Assembly (NCBI GenBank): GCA_030042955.1
Contig: JASHYQ010000017.1
Location: 1-5,048 of the forward strand
Source of the DNA: Thermoplasmata archaeon
Lineage (GTDB): Archaea > Thermoplasmatota > Thermoplasmata > Lutacidiplasmatales > UBA184
Length of the DNA stretch: 5,048 nucleotides
Direction: 5' to 3'
Shown here: positions 1-4,582 of the stretch, in pieces
Layout of the letters: each line of letters starts with the position of its first letter
Position numbering within the stretch: position 1 is the first letter of the stretch
The notes under the pieces: model-generated
What the model was told of the DNA's origin: nothing
Databases searched by the model: none
The model's input: the letters and a program-made list of their open reading frames with translations, nothing else
Program-made: the position numbers and the translations under genes

Positions 1-382
1 GAACGCCGCCCGCGACGATCATGTTCTTCCCGGGGAGAGACTTCAGTCGGGAAATCTCGTCCCCCACAGAGCCACGGACAATCCGGGAGTTGGACCACGT
101 GGCCTCCCGGAGCGTATGCGAGAATACGACCTTCTCTACCCGGGTCGAGAACCGGGCGAAGGCCCTCCAGTGTTCGTTCTCAGCGTCGACGAGACCGGGC
201 CAGAACCCCGCCCAGCCCTCGTAGGTCCTTCTCCCGAGCAGGAGCGTGTCGACGTTATCCATCGGCCCAGTCCACATCGCCTCCCAAAACTGACGGTCCG
301 CCTCGGGGTCGTCCGGACCATCAGCAAGCGCAGCAAAACCATCTAAGGTCATGTACATCGTGATTAGGACCTTTCTCGTCAT
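1..382 (-). CDS. Dihydrofolate-reductase-like (RibD C-terminal domain) family protein, C-terminus cut by window edge
   Basis: The first 127 residues are present and the gene runs off the left edge. They match the DHFR/RibD-C superfamily (the YyaP/YwjB-like group of small NADPH-dependent reductase-fold proteins). Strand 1 holds KVLITMYMTLDGFAA (residues 4-18) with the family LDG. LLLGRRTYEGW (47-57) is the nucleotide-binding GRxTY segment. KVVFSHTL (84-91) and the following W-N element are typical, and LKSLPGKNMIVAGG (113-126) leads into the Gly-Gly dinucleotide loop. Members are usually about 180-200 residues, so roughly two thirds is visible. The ATG at 382 is the only reasonable start: an in-frame TGA lies seven codons upstream (404-406) and a GGAAGGGGAG purine run lies just before it. 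It is divergent from the zinc-ribbon gene at 637. Family assignment is firm. The substrate is unknown, because these proteins are commonly annotated as DHFR without proof that they reduce dihydrofolate. Confidence 0.92.
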   Translation of the reverse strand, partial: MTRKVLITMYMTLDGFAALADGPDDPEADRQFWEAMWTGPMDNVDTLLLGRRTYEGWAGFWPGLVDAENEHWRAFARFSTRVEKVVFSHTLREATWSNSRIVRGSVGDEISRLKSLPGKNMIVAGGV

Positions 383-415
383 CGTCCGACTCCCCTTCCA
401 GCCTCAGGGCGGATG

Positions 416-424
416 ATTATTAAG
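416..424 (-). promoter_or_regulatory. TATA-like box for the DHFR-family gene
   Basis: On the minus strand this reads CTTAATAAT, an isolated AT-rich patch in GC-rich DNA, centred about 38 nt before the ATG at 382. With the usual archaeal TATA-to-start distance of about 25 nt, transcription would begin near 395. That gives a short leader of about 13 nt that would still carry the purine-rich GGGGAG. The assignment rests on position and composition only. Confidence 0.5.
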
Positions 425-603
425 AATTCGAGCGACTTGGATACCTATTCAGCATCCGCACGGCTTGGCCGTCAAGGCTGCAACAGCCCTTCCACCCACC
501 GGGCGATCGTGGATGAACTGCGGAACCGTTTGCGGACCTCGGGGTCGGGACTCCCGCAGTTCCAAGTAAGCACCGGAGTCGTTGCGCCTCCAGAGCCGGG
601 CCA

Positions 604-616
604 ACTCTTTTGGCTT
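604..616 (+). promoter_or_regulatory. Weak TATA-like element for the zinc-ribbon gene
   Basis: ACTCTTTTGGCTT is the most AT-rich stretch before the ATG at 637 and is centred about 27 nt upstream. That distance would put the transcript start at or next to the ATG, meaning leaderless translation. An AGGAG at 617-621 is 15 nt from the ATG, too far to be a convincing ribosome-binding site. The rest of the 254-base divergent gap (383-636) shows nothing else I can support. Confidence 0.25.
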
Positions 617-636
617 AGGAGTTAGGTACCCGACCG

Positions 637-1404
637 ATGTTTTGCGCACACTGCGGGAAGCCCGTCCCCGATGAGGCGCAGTTCTGCCCCAGCTGTGGGA
701 TGCATTTGGATTCTTGCGCCGGCGCACCGCCCCCCTCAACCCCGGGCAGTGCCCCTGCCTATCAGTTTACGGTCAGGGCGCCACCGTCTCGGCTCGCGAC
801 CCTCAACCAGCTCGTGATGCTCCACTCCAACGTCAGGTCGGCCGTAAGCTGGGGGTCCGAGGGCCCCGGCAAGATGCCCGCGACCAGGATTGGGGAATGG
901 CGGACCTTTCGATTCGAGGATCCCTCAGGAATGTTTGTAGGAGAAGCGACGTCCGAGCCGACGTATCCGGCGAGATACATCCTGGTGGATGAGAGTCGGT
1001 CGCCGATCCTAGTCCTCGACTCGGTAGGCGCCGGGGGAGTCATGCTGGGGAAGAGCAAGGACCCCTTTCTGATCCATGATGCCGGCGGCGCGGTGGTCGC
1101 CTCCTTGGAGATGCAACCCGGCTCCTGGGGACGAGAGCGTGGTGTGACGGTCAGTTCCTGGGGGCGCCAGTATGGGGTGACCATTGACGGCCGGGATGCC
1201 ATGCTCGCAGCGTCCAACCCCACAAACTCTCTCGCTCAGCTCTTCGAGCTCGGAAGCGGGACGGTCCTTGCGTCGGGTGTCACAAAGCGCGGACTCTCGA
1301 CGTCGAGGACTCAGATAGATATCCCCGGACCGACAAGATTGGATCACCGAATCCCCTTGGGCGCATTCCTCATGTTGAGCTACACGACGGAGGGATATCG
1401 TTAG
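637..1404 (+). CDS. Zinc-ribbon protein with C-terminal LURP-one/scramblase-like (tubby-type barrel) domain
   Basis: The 255-residue product opens with a double-CxxC zinc ribbon: FCAHCG (Cys3, Cys6) and FCPSCG (Cys17, Cys20), with the usual KPVPDEAQ spacer. A Pro/Ser/Ala-rich linker follows (about 27-48). From about residue 85 to 250 there is a beta-strand-rich domain with repeated short elements (RYILVDES, PILVLDS, PFLIHDAGGAVVASLE). It ends in a hydrophobic segment, LDHRIPLGAFLMLSY (235-249), that resembles the terminal helix of tubby/LURP-one/phospholipid-scramblase barrels, often preceded by a D-R pair. That fold assignment is by pattern and moderately sure; the zinc ribbon is certain. 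Family members have no agreed biochemical role, and lipid or nucleic-acid binding has been suggested for relatives. There is no signal peptide, so it should be cytoplasmic. An in-frame TAG at 616-618 makes the ATG at 637 the first start. It stands alone, converging on the SIAM gene. Confidence 0.85.
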   Translation: MFCAHCGKPVPDEAQFCPSCGMHLDSCAGAPPPSTPGSAPAYQFTVRAPPSRLATLNQLVMLHSNVRSAVSWGSEGPGKMPATRIGEWRTFRFEDPSGMFVGEATSEPTYPARYILVDESRSPILVLDSVGAGGVMLGKSKDPFLIHDAGGAVVASLEMQPGSWGRERGVTVSSWGRQYGVTIDGRDAMLAASNPTNSLAQLFELGSGTVLASGVTKRGLSTSRTQIDIPGPTRLDHRIPLGAFLMLSYTTEGYR

Positions 1405-1462
1405 CTCGGACGGTAGCTCTCCGACCTGCCCCTCACCCACGGGACCGGTTCCCGCGTGGCGG

Positions 1463-1480
1463 GTGTAATCCTGCTTACAC
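1463..1480. promoter_or_regulatory. Perfect 6-6-6 inverted repeat, operator-like
   Basis: GTGTAA-N6-TTACAC is a perfect 18-bp dyad with AT-containing arms in a GC-rich gap. Dyads of this size are typical binding sites for dimeric helix-turn-helix regulators, but it lies downstream of two convergent genes rather than upstream of a promoter. It could equally be the stem of a small RNA hairpin, and the flanking GG and ACC allow a slightly longer, imperfect stem. Confidence 0.3.
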
Positions 1481-1527
1481 ACCTCCAGGAGGCACACAAA
1501 AGTCATTGCAGAATCGACTACTGGCTG

Positions 1528-1545
1528 CAGCTGCCCTTGCAGCTG
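1528..1545. repeat. Perfect 7-bp hairpin with 4-nt loop
   Basis: CAGCTGC-CCTT-GCAGCTG can form a 7-bp stem with a tetraloop. It lies about 75 nt beyond the stop of the SIAM gene in that gene's direction of transcription and about 125 nt beyond the zinc-ribbon stop. No T-tract follows on either strand, so it is not a standard terminator. Confidence 0.4.
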
Positions 1546-1617
1546 TCGGGCGAGTGTAGGACGGCGCAAGCCCGCCTGCAACCTGCAGCGGCCAAGGGAA
1601 TCCGTCGCGGCTCTCCT

Positions 1618-1932
1618 CTATCGCGGGCGAGAGCGTCGTCCTCGGACGGAAGGGCTCCGCCGACGGCCGAGAACTCGGTTCCTGACTACGTCTTCCTGCT
1701 CTATGTGTCGAACGACGTGGGTCTCGGTATCGACGACCATCGGCAGTTGCACGACGGCGTCGATCGGGGCATCCATTTCCGCCAGGTCCCGGCCCTGGAC
1801 GATGGCAATCACGGCCGGGCCCCCGAAGAGGGCGTCGGCACGAACCACTCCCGAGATCTTCCGGATAGCGCGGCACGCGGCCCGTGGGCCGGGGTTCTTC
1901 GTTGTAACAAACACGTACGCTTGAACGCTCAT
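1618..1932 (-). CDS. Stand-alone Lrp/AsnC ligand-binding (SIAM/RAM) domain protein with arginine-rich tail
   Basis: The 104-residue product matches the Lrp/AsnC C-terminal alpha/beta domain without the DNA-binding helix-turn-helix. AYVFVTTKNPG (5-15) is strand 1. RAACRAIRKISGVVRADALFG (17-37) is the first helix plus the turn into strand 2. AVIAIVQGRD (40-49) is strand 3. LAEMDAPIDAVVQLPMVVDTETHVV (50-74) ends in the family V-x-x-T-x-T-like strand. Such stand-alone domains assemble into dimers or octamers and can bind amino acids or modify full-length Lrp proteins (family knowledge). The domain is normally complete in about 75-80 residues. Here residues 81-104 add a tail with ten arginines. 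I chose the ATG at 1932 because the domain starts immediately. An in-frame ATG at 1971 exists, but it overlaps the likely TATA element and its 13 extra residues look non-coding. Confidence 0.82.
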   Translation of the reverse strand: MSVQAYVFVTTKNPGPRAACRAIRKISGVVRADALFGGPAVIAIVQGRDLAEMDAPIDAVVQLPMVVDTETHVVRHIEQEDVVRNRVLGRRRSPSVRGRRSRPR

Positions 1933-1967
1933 GACCTGCGCCCGCTCGGAGTTCGGAGTGGTCCCCG

Positions 1968-1977
1968 CCATAATGCC
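1968..1977 (-). promoter_or_regulatory. TATA-like element for the SIAM gene
   Basis: On the minus strand this reads GGCATTATGG, the only AT-rich patch upstream of the gene. It is centred about 40 nt before the ATG at 1932, the same spacing as the TATA-like box of the DHFR-family gene. It resembles the GCATTATCGGCGG before the gene at 2596. It supports the start at 1932 over the in-frame ATG at 1971, which lies inside this element. Confidence 0.35.
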
Positions 1978-2538
1978 TCATCGGTATGTTGGCATCTTGG
2001 TGGCCGAGGAACCGGATCCCCCTCTGACGTGCAACGCATGTAGCTTCGGTCGGAAACCGAGCGCAGGCGGACGCTGCCGTCCAGGGGCGTCTTAGAGGAC
2101 GGGCTACGCGTTGTTCGCATCGATTCATCCGGACGGCCGTGTCCGGGCTTTCGGGCTAGTTGGTCAGGGCTTACGAGGCGCTGGGCGACCCCGAGGACCT
2201 TGCCATGGGAAATGAACGCCGTGCTTCCGGACCCAGTCCGGTTGCGAGCAGTTCAGCGTGGACCCCCGGTTCGCGGTCTCCCTGAAACCCTGGAACGAGG
2301 CGGAGGAGAGGACGCCGGGCAACCCCCTCATTTGACGGAGCCCCCGGAAGGTCCGCGCCCGCATGAGGTGGCTGGACCCCGAGTTGCGTGCCTGCTGACG
2401 GGGCGACGGTCCGACCGGCCCCGACCCGGCCCACTCACCTTCCCTCGAAGGCCCGAAGCTCCGGAAAGCGCGGAGAGCGAGAGCCGAGCGGCGACGGGAC
2501 GCGATCCCTCCGAGAAGGCCGTTCGGTCAGACGAGACA

Positions 2539-2548
2539 AGCATTATCG
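2539..2548 (+). promoter_or_regulatory. TATA-like element for the exported-protein gene
   Basis: AGCATTATCG is an AT-rich patch about 53 nt before the ATG at 2596. A start near 2568-2570 would give a leader of about 26 nt carrying the GGGAGGA at 2573-2579. A second candidate, TAGATCAT at 2562-2569, would instead give an almost leaderless transcript. The sequence does not decide between them. Confidence 0.35.
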
Positions 2549-2572
2549 GCGGCTGGGTGGCTAGATCATCGT

Positions 2573-2579
2573 GGGAGGA
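2573..2579 (+). promoter_or_regulatory. Shine-Dalgarno-like GGGAGGA
   Basis: This is a strong purine match to the archaeal anti-SD, but it is 16 nt from the ATG at 2596, longer than usual. An in-frame TTG at 2581 is too close. Initiation at the ATG with a long spacer, or leaderless initiation, are both possible. Confidence 0.35.
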
Positions 2580-2595
2580 ATTGCGGCACGGCCGC

Positions 2596-3228
2596 ATGAG
2601 AGCCACGAGCCCGACTAGCCGGTCCGGGGGCGTGCTGCGGCGGCGGGCTCGCTTCTATAGCTCGCGTGTCGCCGCGACGAAGGTCCCTTGGACGTTTCTC
2701 CTCGGGGCCGTCCTCGCCGCCGAGATCGTCGTCTGGACCGGCGTGGCGACCAACTGGTTCGGACTGGCCCCCGGGGCCTCCTCTGGCACGACGCCGGGAC
2801 CCAACCCGAACCCGTACAACGAGGTCGTCCAAGGGGTCATCGCCAACGTCACCTACTCGGGAAACCTAAGCGATTACTTTCCCGCGCTCCAAAATCAGGA
2901 AGTCTGTGGTCACTGCCCCGCGCAGCCGTTCATGGACGACAACTACTCGCCCCCCGTCGCCGGGTTCTGGTTCTACTTTAACGTGACCAACACGGCCGCA
3001 TACTACGAGTCGATCGGGAACTTCACGCTGAGCACGAGCGGAGCGAACCCTCAACTGTTCACCCCGGGCTACGCCAAGTGCTGCTACCCGCACTACCTGA
3101 GCTACGCCGCGGCGGCAGGGTTCACTCCGGATCAGACGTTCGGCCTGGAGGTGTTCGTCTACGCCACCTCATTGCCCGATGTAGGCCCCTCCGGCTTCAT
3201 CCTCTACTTCAACGTCACCGCCTCATGA
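2596..3228 (+). CDS. Unknown exported protein with N-terminal membrane anchor and CGHC/CC cysteine pairs
   Basis: I recognise no family. The 210 residues open with a basic cytoplasmic stretch (RRRAR at 15-19, R24, K29). A single hydrophobic segment follows, VPWTFLLGAVLAAEIVV (30-46) continuing to about 52, then a Gly/Pro/Thr/Asn-rich linker (57-74). The rest (about 78-210) is a beta-rich, aromatic-rich domain predicted to lie outside the membrane. It has five N-glycosylation sequons: N84VT, N90LS, N129VT, N142FT and N206VT. The only cysteines are C104-G-H-C107 and the adjacent C162-C163, suggesting disulfides or a metal site. CGHC is the active-site motif of PDI-type thioredoxins, but the surroundings show no thioredoxin fold. 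The paired WFYFNVTN and ILYFNVTAS strands look like an internal repeat or opposing sheet edges. An upstream in-frame ATG at 2200 is rejected because the added 132 residues are compositionally non-coding. Confidence 0.75.
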   Translation: MRATSPTSRSGGVLRRRARFYSSRVAATKVPWTFLLGAVLAAEIVVWTGVATNWFGLAPGASSGTTPGPNPNPYNEVVQGVIANVTYSGNLSDYFPALQNQEVCGHCPAQPFMDDNYSPPVAGFWFYFNVTNTAAYYESIGNFTLSTSGANPQLFTPGYAKCCYPHYLSYAAAAGFTPDQTFGLEVFVYATSLPDVGPSGFILYFNVTAS

Positions 3229-3706
3229 CCTGGCGCAGGGGAACGGGTCGGTCGGCGTAGTCGTCCGCCGACTCCCGGGGCCAAGAGCGAGCCCGTGGCT
3301 CCGCGCGCGAGAGGCCTGCCCGGGCTGCTCGACTCGTCCTCGCGGCGAGTCGCGAGTCTGTTGGGACTTGTTCCTTCGGCGGCCTCGCAATATCTGTCGA
3401 GGAGGAGGGCGGAGAAGAGGTTCCTTGAGTAGGCGTCGGATGAGCGAGCTCGCGCGATCGCGCCGAGGACGGTTGAATCCCTCGCCGGGGCGAAGGAGGC
3501 GCAGGTCAACGGGCCGAATCGTGCCCGAGGGGAGCAGCCGCCTCTTCTGATTTGCCCGAATCGTCCGGTCGTGGCTCGGCCGCTACCGGTGGGACCCCGG
3601 TGTCGGTCCAACCATCGATAGCGGAGTACGAGTCCTTCAGTTGAAATCCGGTGCCAGCTGCCTGGGAAAGGAATCGACCGGAAGGGAGGGGTGGACCCTT
3701 CGGTGG
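3229..3706. other. Convergent 478-base intergenic region with a possible gene relic
   Basis: This gap lies between the convergent exported-protein and cupredoxin genes. In the frame that continues past the TGA at 3226-3228, the DNA is open to 3618 except for one TAG (3430-3432). On either side of that TAG the reading is protein-like: GLVPSAASQYLSRRR before it and SDERARAIAPRTVESLAGAK after it. No start with a ribosome-binding site is visible. A CTCGCG-N6-CGCGAG repeat sits at 3339-3356. The stretch from about 3661 to 3700 is pyrimidine-rich on the minus strand (for example CGATTCCTTTCCC) and could help terminate the cupredoxin transcript. A long minus-strand frame across the gap is Arg/Ser/Pro-rich and looks like a shadow. 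Confidence 0.4.
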
Positions 3707-4354
3707 CTAGTGACGTAGCTCGGGGGGAGGGCGGTACGCCGACCGTCGGCGTCGCCAGATCACGACGCCCGCGACGACCACGACGATGACCACCCCCCCC
3801 AGGATGGCGATGAGGGGCGAGCCCGTGGTCGGAATCTCCGAACCGTGGTGGGGTAGGGTGAGATTCGAGGGAACCGGTTCGCCGAAGGCGATAAACCCGT
3901 ACATCCCCTCGGCAAAGTGCCCGGACTCGTTGCATAGGAATTCGTACCAACCCGGCGCAGAAGGCGAGGTGAAGCTGCCGGTCGAAGTGGCTCCCTCGTA
4001 GCCTACCGAAGCCGCATAGAGGGCAGGATACTCGGAGAAGAGCTTGTTCAGCTGGGCGGCGTTATAGCTAGTTGGGATCTCGAACCCCTCGCGCGAGGAG
4101 ATGTTGAACGTGTGGGGGAGCACGTCATCGTCGGTGAAGTTCACCGTGATGATCGCGTTGAGGGGAACGTTGCCGATGGTCTCGGGTTGGTAGCCATAGT
4201 CCGGCACGGCGGCGATCGATATCGACGCCGACCCCCCGGCAGGCTGGGACCCGAAAGCTTCGACACCTCGCGGCAGGGGCTGACCGCTCGCCGCGCCCAC
4301 GGCGAGACTCACCAGAACCACGGCTGCGATTGTCGAGAGGCCCCTCCGCCCCAT
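3707..4354 (-). CDS. Membrane-anchored type I copper protein (cupredoxin, sulfocyanin-like ligand spacing)
   Basis: This 215-residue blue-copper electron carrier faces the outside of the membrane. The N-terminus, MGRRGLSTIAAVVLVSLAVGA (1-21), is an export signal. The cupredoxin domain spans about 45-160. His81 in the VLPHTF context is the first copper ligand. Cys141, His146 and Met151 form C-x4-H-x4-M within FLCNESGHFAEGMYG, the spacing seen in sulfocyanins and related archaeal mononuclear cupredoxins. GSFTSPSAPGWYEF (126-139) is the strand that leads into the Cys loop. After a Pro/Thr-rich linker with an NLT sequon, a C-terminal helix (about 179-200) followed by RRRR anchors it, with the basic tail inside. 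An upstream in-frame TTG at 4384 lies before the predicted transcript start, so I chose the ATG at 4354, which has GAGGGC just before it. The redox partner is not in the window. It probably passes electrons to or from a respiratory complex (inference). Confidence 0.93.
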   Translation of the reverse strand: MGRRGLSTIAAVVLVSLAVGAASGQPLPRGVEAFGSQPAGGSASISIAAVPDYGYQPETIGNVPLNAIITVNFTDDDVLPHTFNISSREGFEIPTSYNAAQLNKLFSEYPALYAASVGYEGATSTGSFTSPSAPGWYEFLCNESGHFAEGMYGFIAFGEPVPSNLTLPHHGSEIPTTGSPLIAILGGVVIVVVVAGVVIWRRRRSAYRPPPELRH

Positions 4355-4396
4355 GCCCTCGTGCCCGGCCCGAGCGATGTACAAAGCGACGCGCCG

Positions 4397-4404
4397 CTAA
4401 AAAT
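4397..4404 (-). promoter_or_regulatory. TATA-like box for the cupredoxin gene
   Basis: The minus strand reads ATTTTTAG, centred about 46 nt before the ATG at 4354. A start about 25 nt downstream (near 4375) gives a leader of about 20 nt and excludes the TTG at 4384 as the start codon. Confidence 0.5.
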
Positions 4405-4446
4405 GTCTCGGCCTAAGGAACGGGACCGGACGGGGACCGCATAAAC

Positions 4447-4464
4447 ACCCTTCGAAGGAAGGGT
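4447..4464. promoter_or_regulatory. Perfect 7-4-7 inverted repeat between divergent promoters
   Basis: ACCCTTC-GAAG-GAAGGGT is a perfect dyad lying between the leftward TATA-like box (4397-4404) and the rightward one (4484-4490). It is about 43 bp upstream of the first and 20 bp upstream of the second. A symmetric site there could bind a regulator acting on both the cupredoxin and permease genes. It also contains the perfect palindrome CCTTCGAAGG. Function is inferred from position alone. Confidence 0.4.
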
Positions 4465-4482
4465 TAAGTCCCTCGCCCATGC

Positions 4483-4493
4483 ATTTTTTACAT
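4483..4493 (+). promoter_or_regulatory. TATA-like box for the ABC permease gene
   Basis: ATTTTTTACAT is the most AT-rich run in the gap and matches an archaeal TATA box. A start near 4512 would give a leader of about 70 nt before the GTG at 4583. The ATG at 4492 overlaps the box and heads only an 18-codon frame, so it is not a gene start. Confidence 0.5.
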
Positions 4494-4569
4494 GAGCGGC
4501 GAGGGCAGCGGGCCTTGCACGGCCAACCAACGCTCCCGGGCCGGGTAGGTCGGCGGGAACCGCCAGGAC

Positions 4570-4576
4570 GAAGGGG
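4570..4576 (+). promoter_or_regulatory. Ribosome-binding site deciding a GTG start
   Basis: GAAGGGG sits 6 nt before the GTG at 4583. This supports that start over the in-frame ATG at 4679, which would remove the conserved cytoplasmic entry helix of the permease. Confidence 0.45.
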
Positions 4577-4582
4577 CATGCT

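Larger units (their letters stand above)
1405..1617. other. Convergent intergenic region rich in short inverted repeats
   Basis: This gap between the convergent zinc-ribbon and SIAM genes holds at least five inverted repeats in about 140 bases. TCGGA/TCCGA lies near 1406-1424. CCAC-GGGA paired with TCCC-GC-GTGG spans 1437-1459. GTGTAA-N6-TTACAC is at 1463-1480, CCTCC-A-GGAGG at 1482-1492 and CAGCTGC-N4-GCAGCTG at 1528-1545. It could be a structured transcript or 3'-end region, or stacked operator-like sites. No oligo-T terminator is visible on either strand. An AGGAGG at 1487-1492 precedes a 17-codon frame from TTG at 1506 that ends in TAG, and I do not call it a gene. Confidence 0.45.
1933..2595. 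other. Long (663-base) divergent intergenic region without a supportable gene
   Basis: This gap lies between the SIAM gene and the exported-protein gene. It holds promoter-like elements for both. It also contains a CCGGAC-N6-GTCCGG inverted repeat at 2129-2146 followed by a tandem CGGGCT-TT-CGGGCT, and a 40-codon plus-strand frame with CxxC (1973-2095). Two short protein-like frames (2160-2285 and 2216-2335) would join only through a frameshift. The frame of the downstream gene is open back to an ATG at 2200, but that extension is Arg/Pro/Glu-rich, has no domain, and contains the downstream promoter. I read the region as regulatory plus possibly decayed sequence. Confidence 0.5.

Noticed and set aside
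449..739. 96-codon minus-strand frame and 70-codon plus-strand frame (413-625)
   Set aside because: Neither has a domain, a ribosome-binding site or sensible composition, and the first runs into the zinc-ribbon coding sequence.
1506..1559. Short TTG-started leader-like peptide after AGGAGG (1487-1492)
   Set aside because: It reads like a signal peptide (RLLAAAALAAVG) but ends in TAG after 17 codons, has a 13-nt spacer, and uses the CAGCTGC hairpin as its hydrophobic core.
1475..2128. 217-codon minus-strand frame and 195-codon plus-strand frame (1456-2043)
   Set aside because: Both overlap the well-supported SIAM gene in other frames and have low-complexity basic products.
2200..2595. N-terminal extension of the exported-protein frame back to ATG 2200
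   Set aside because: The 132 extra residues are Arg/Pro/Glu/Gly-rich with no domain, would bury the membrane anchor deep in the protein, and overlap the TATA-like and SD-like elements before ATG 2596.
2129..3356. Family of 18-bp inverted repeats (CCGGAC-N6-GTCCGG at 2129, CTCGCG-N6-CGCGAG at 3339) as a shared regulatory motif
   Set aside because: The arm sequences are unrelated to each other, and a couple of 6-bp dyads with a 6-base loop are expected by chance in 5 kb of GC-rich DNA.
3430..3432. TAG read as pyrrolysine
   Set aside because: The zinc-ribbon, SIAM and cupredoxin genes all end in TAG, so TAG behaves as an ordinary stop here.
3465..3485. T-loop-like GGTTGAATCC suggesting a tRNA
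   Set aside because: The TTC of the T-loop is missing, and no acceptor, D or anticodon arms can be built around it.
3204..3950. 248-codon minus-strand frame
   Set aside because: It overlaps the cupredoxin in another frame, and its product is rich in Arg, Ser and Pro with no recognisable domain. It is an open-frame shadow of GC-rich DNA.
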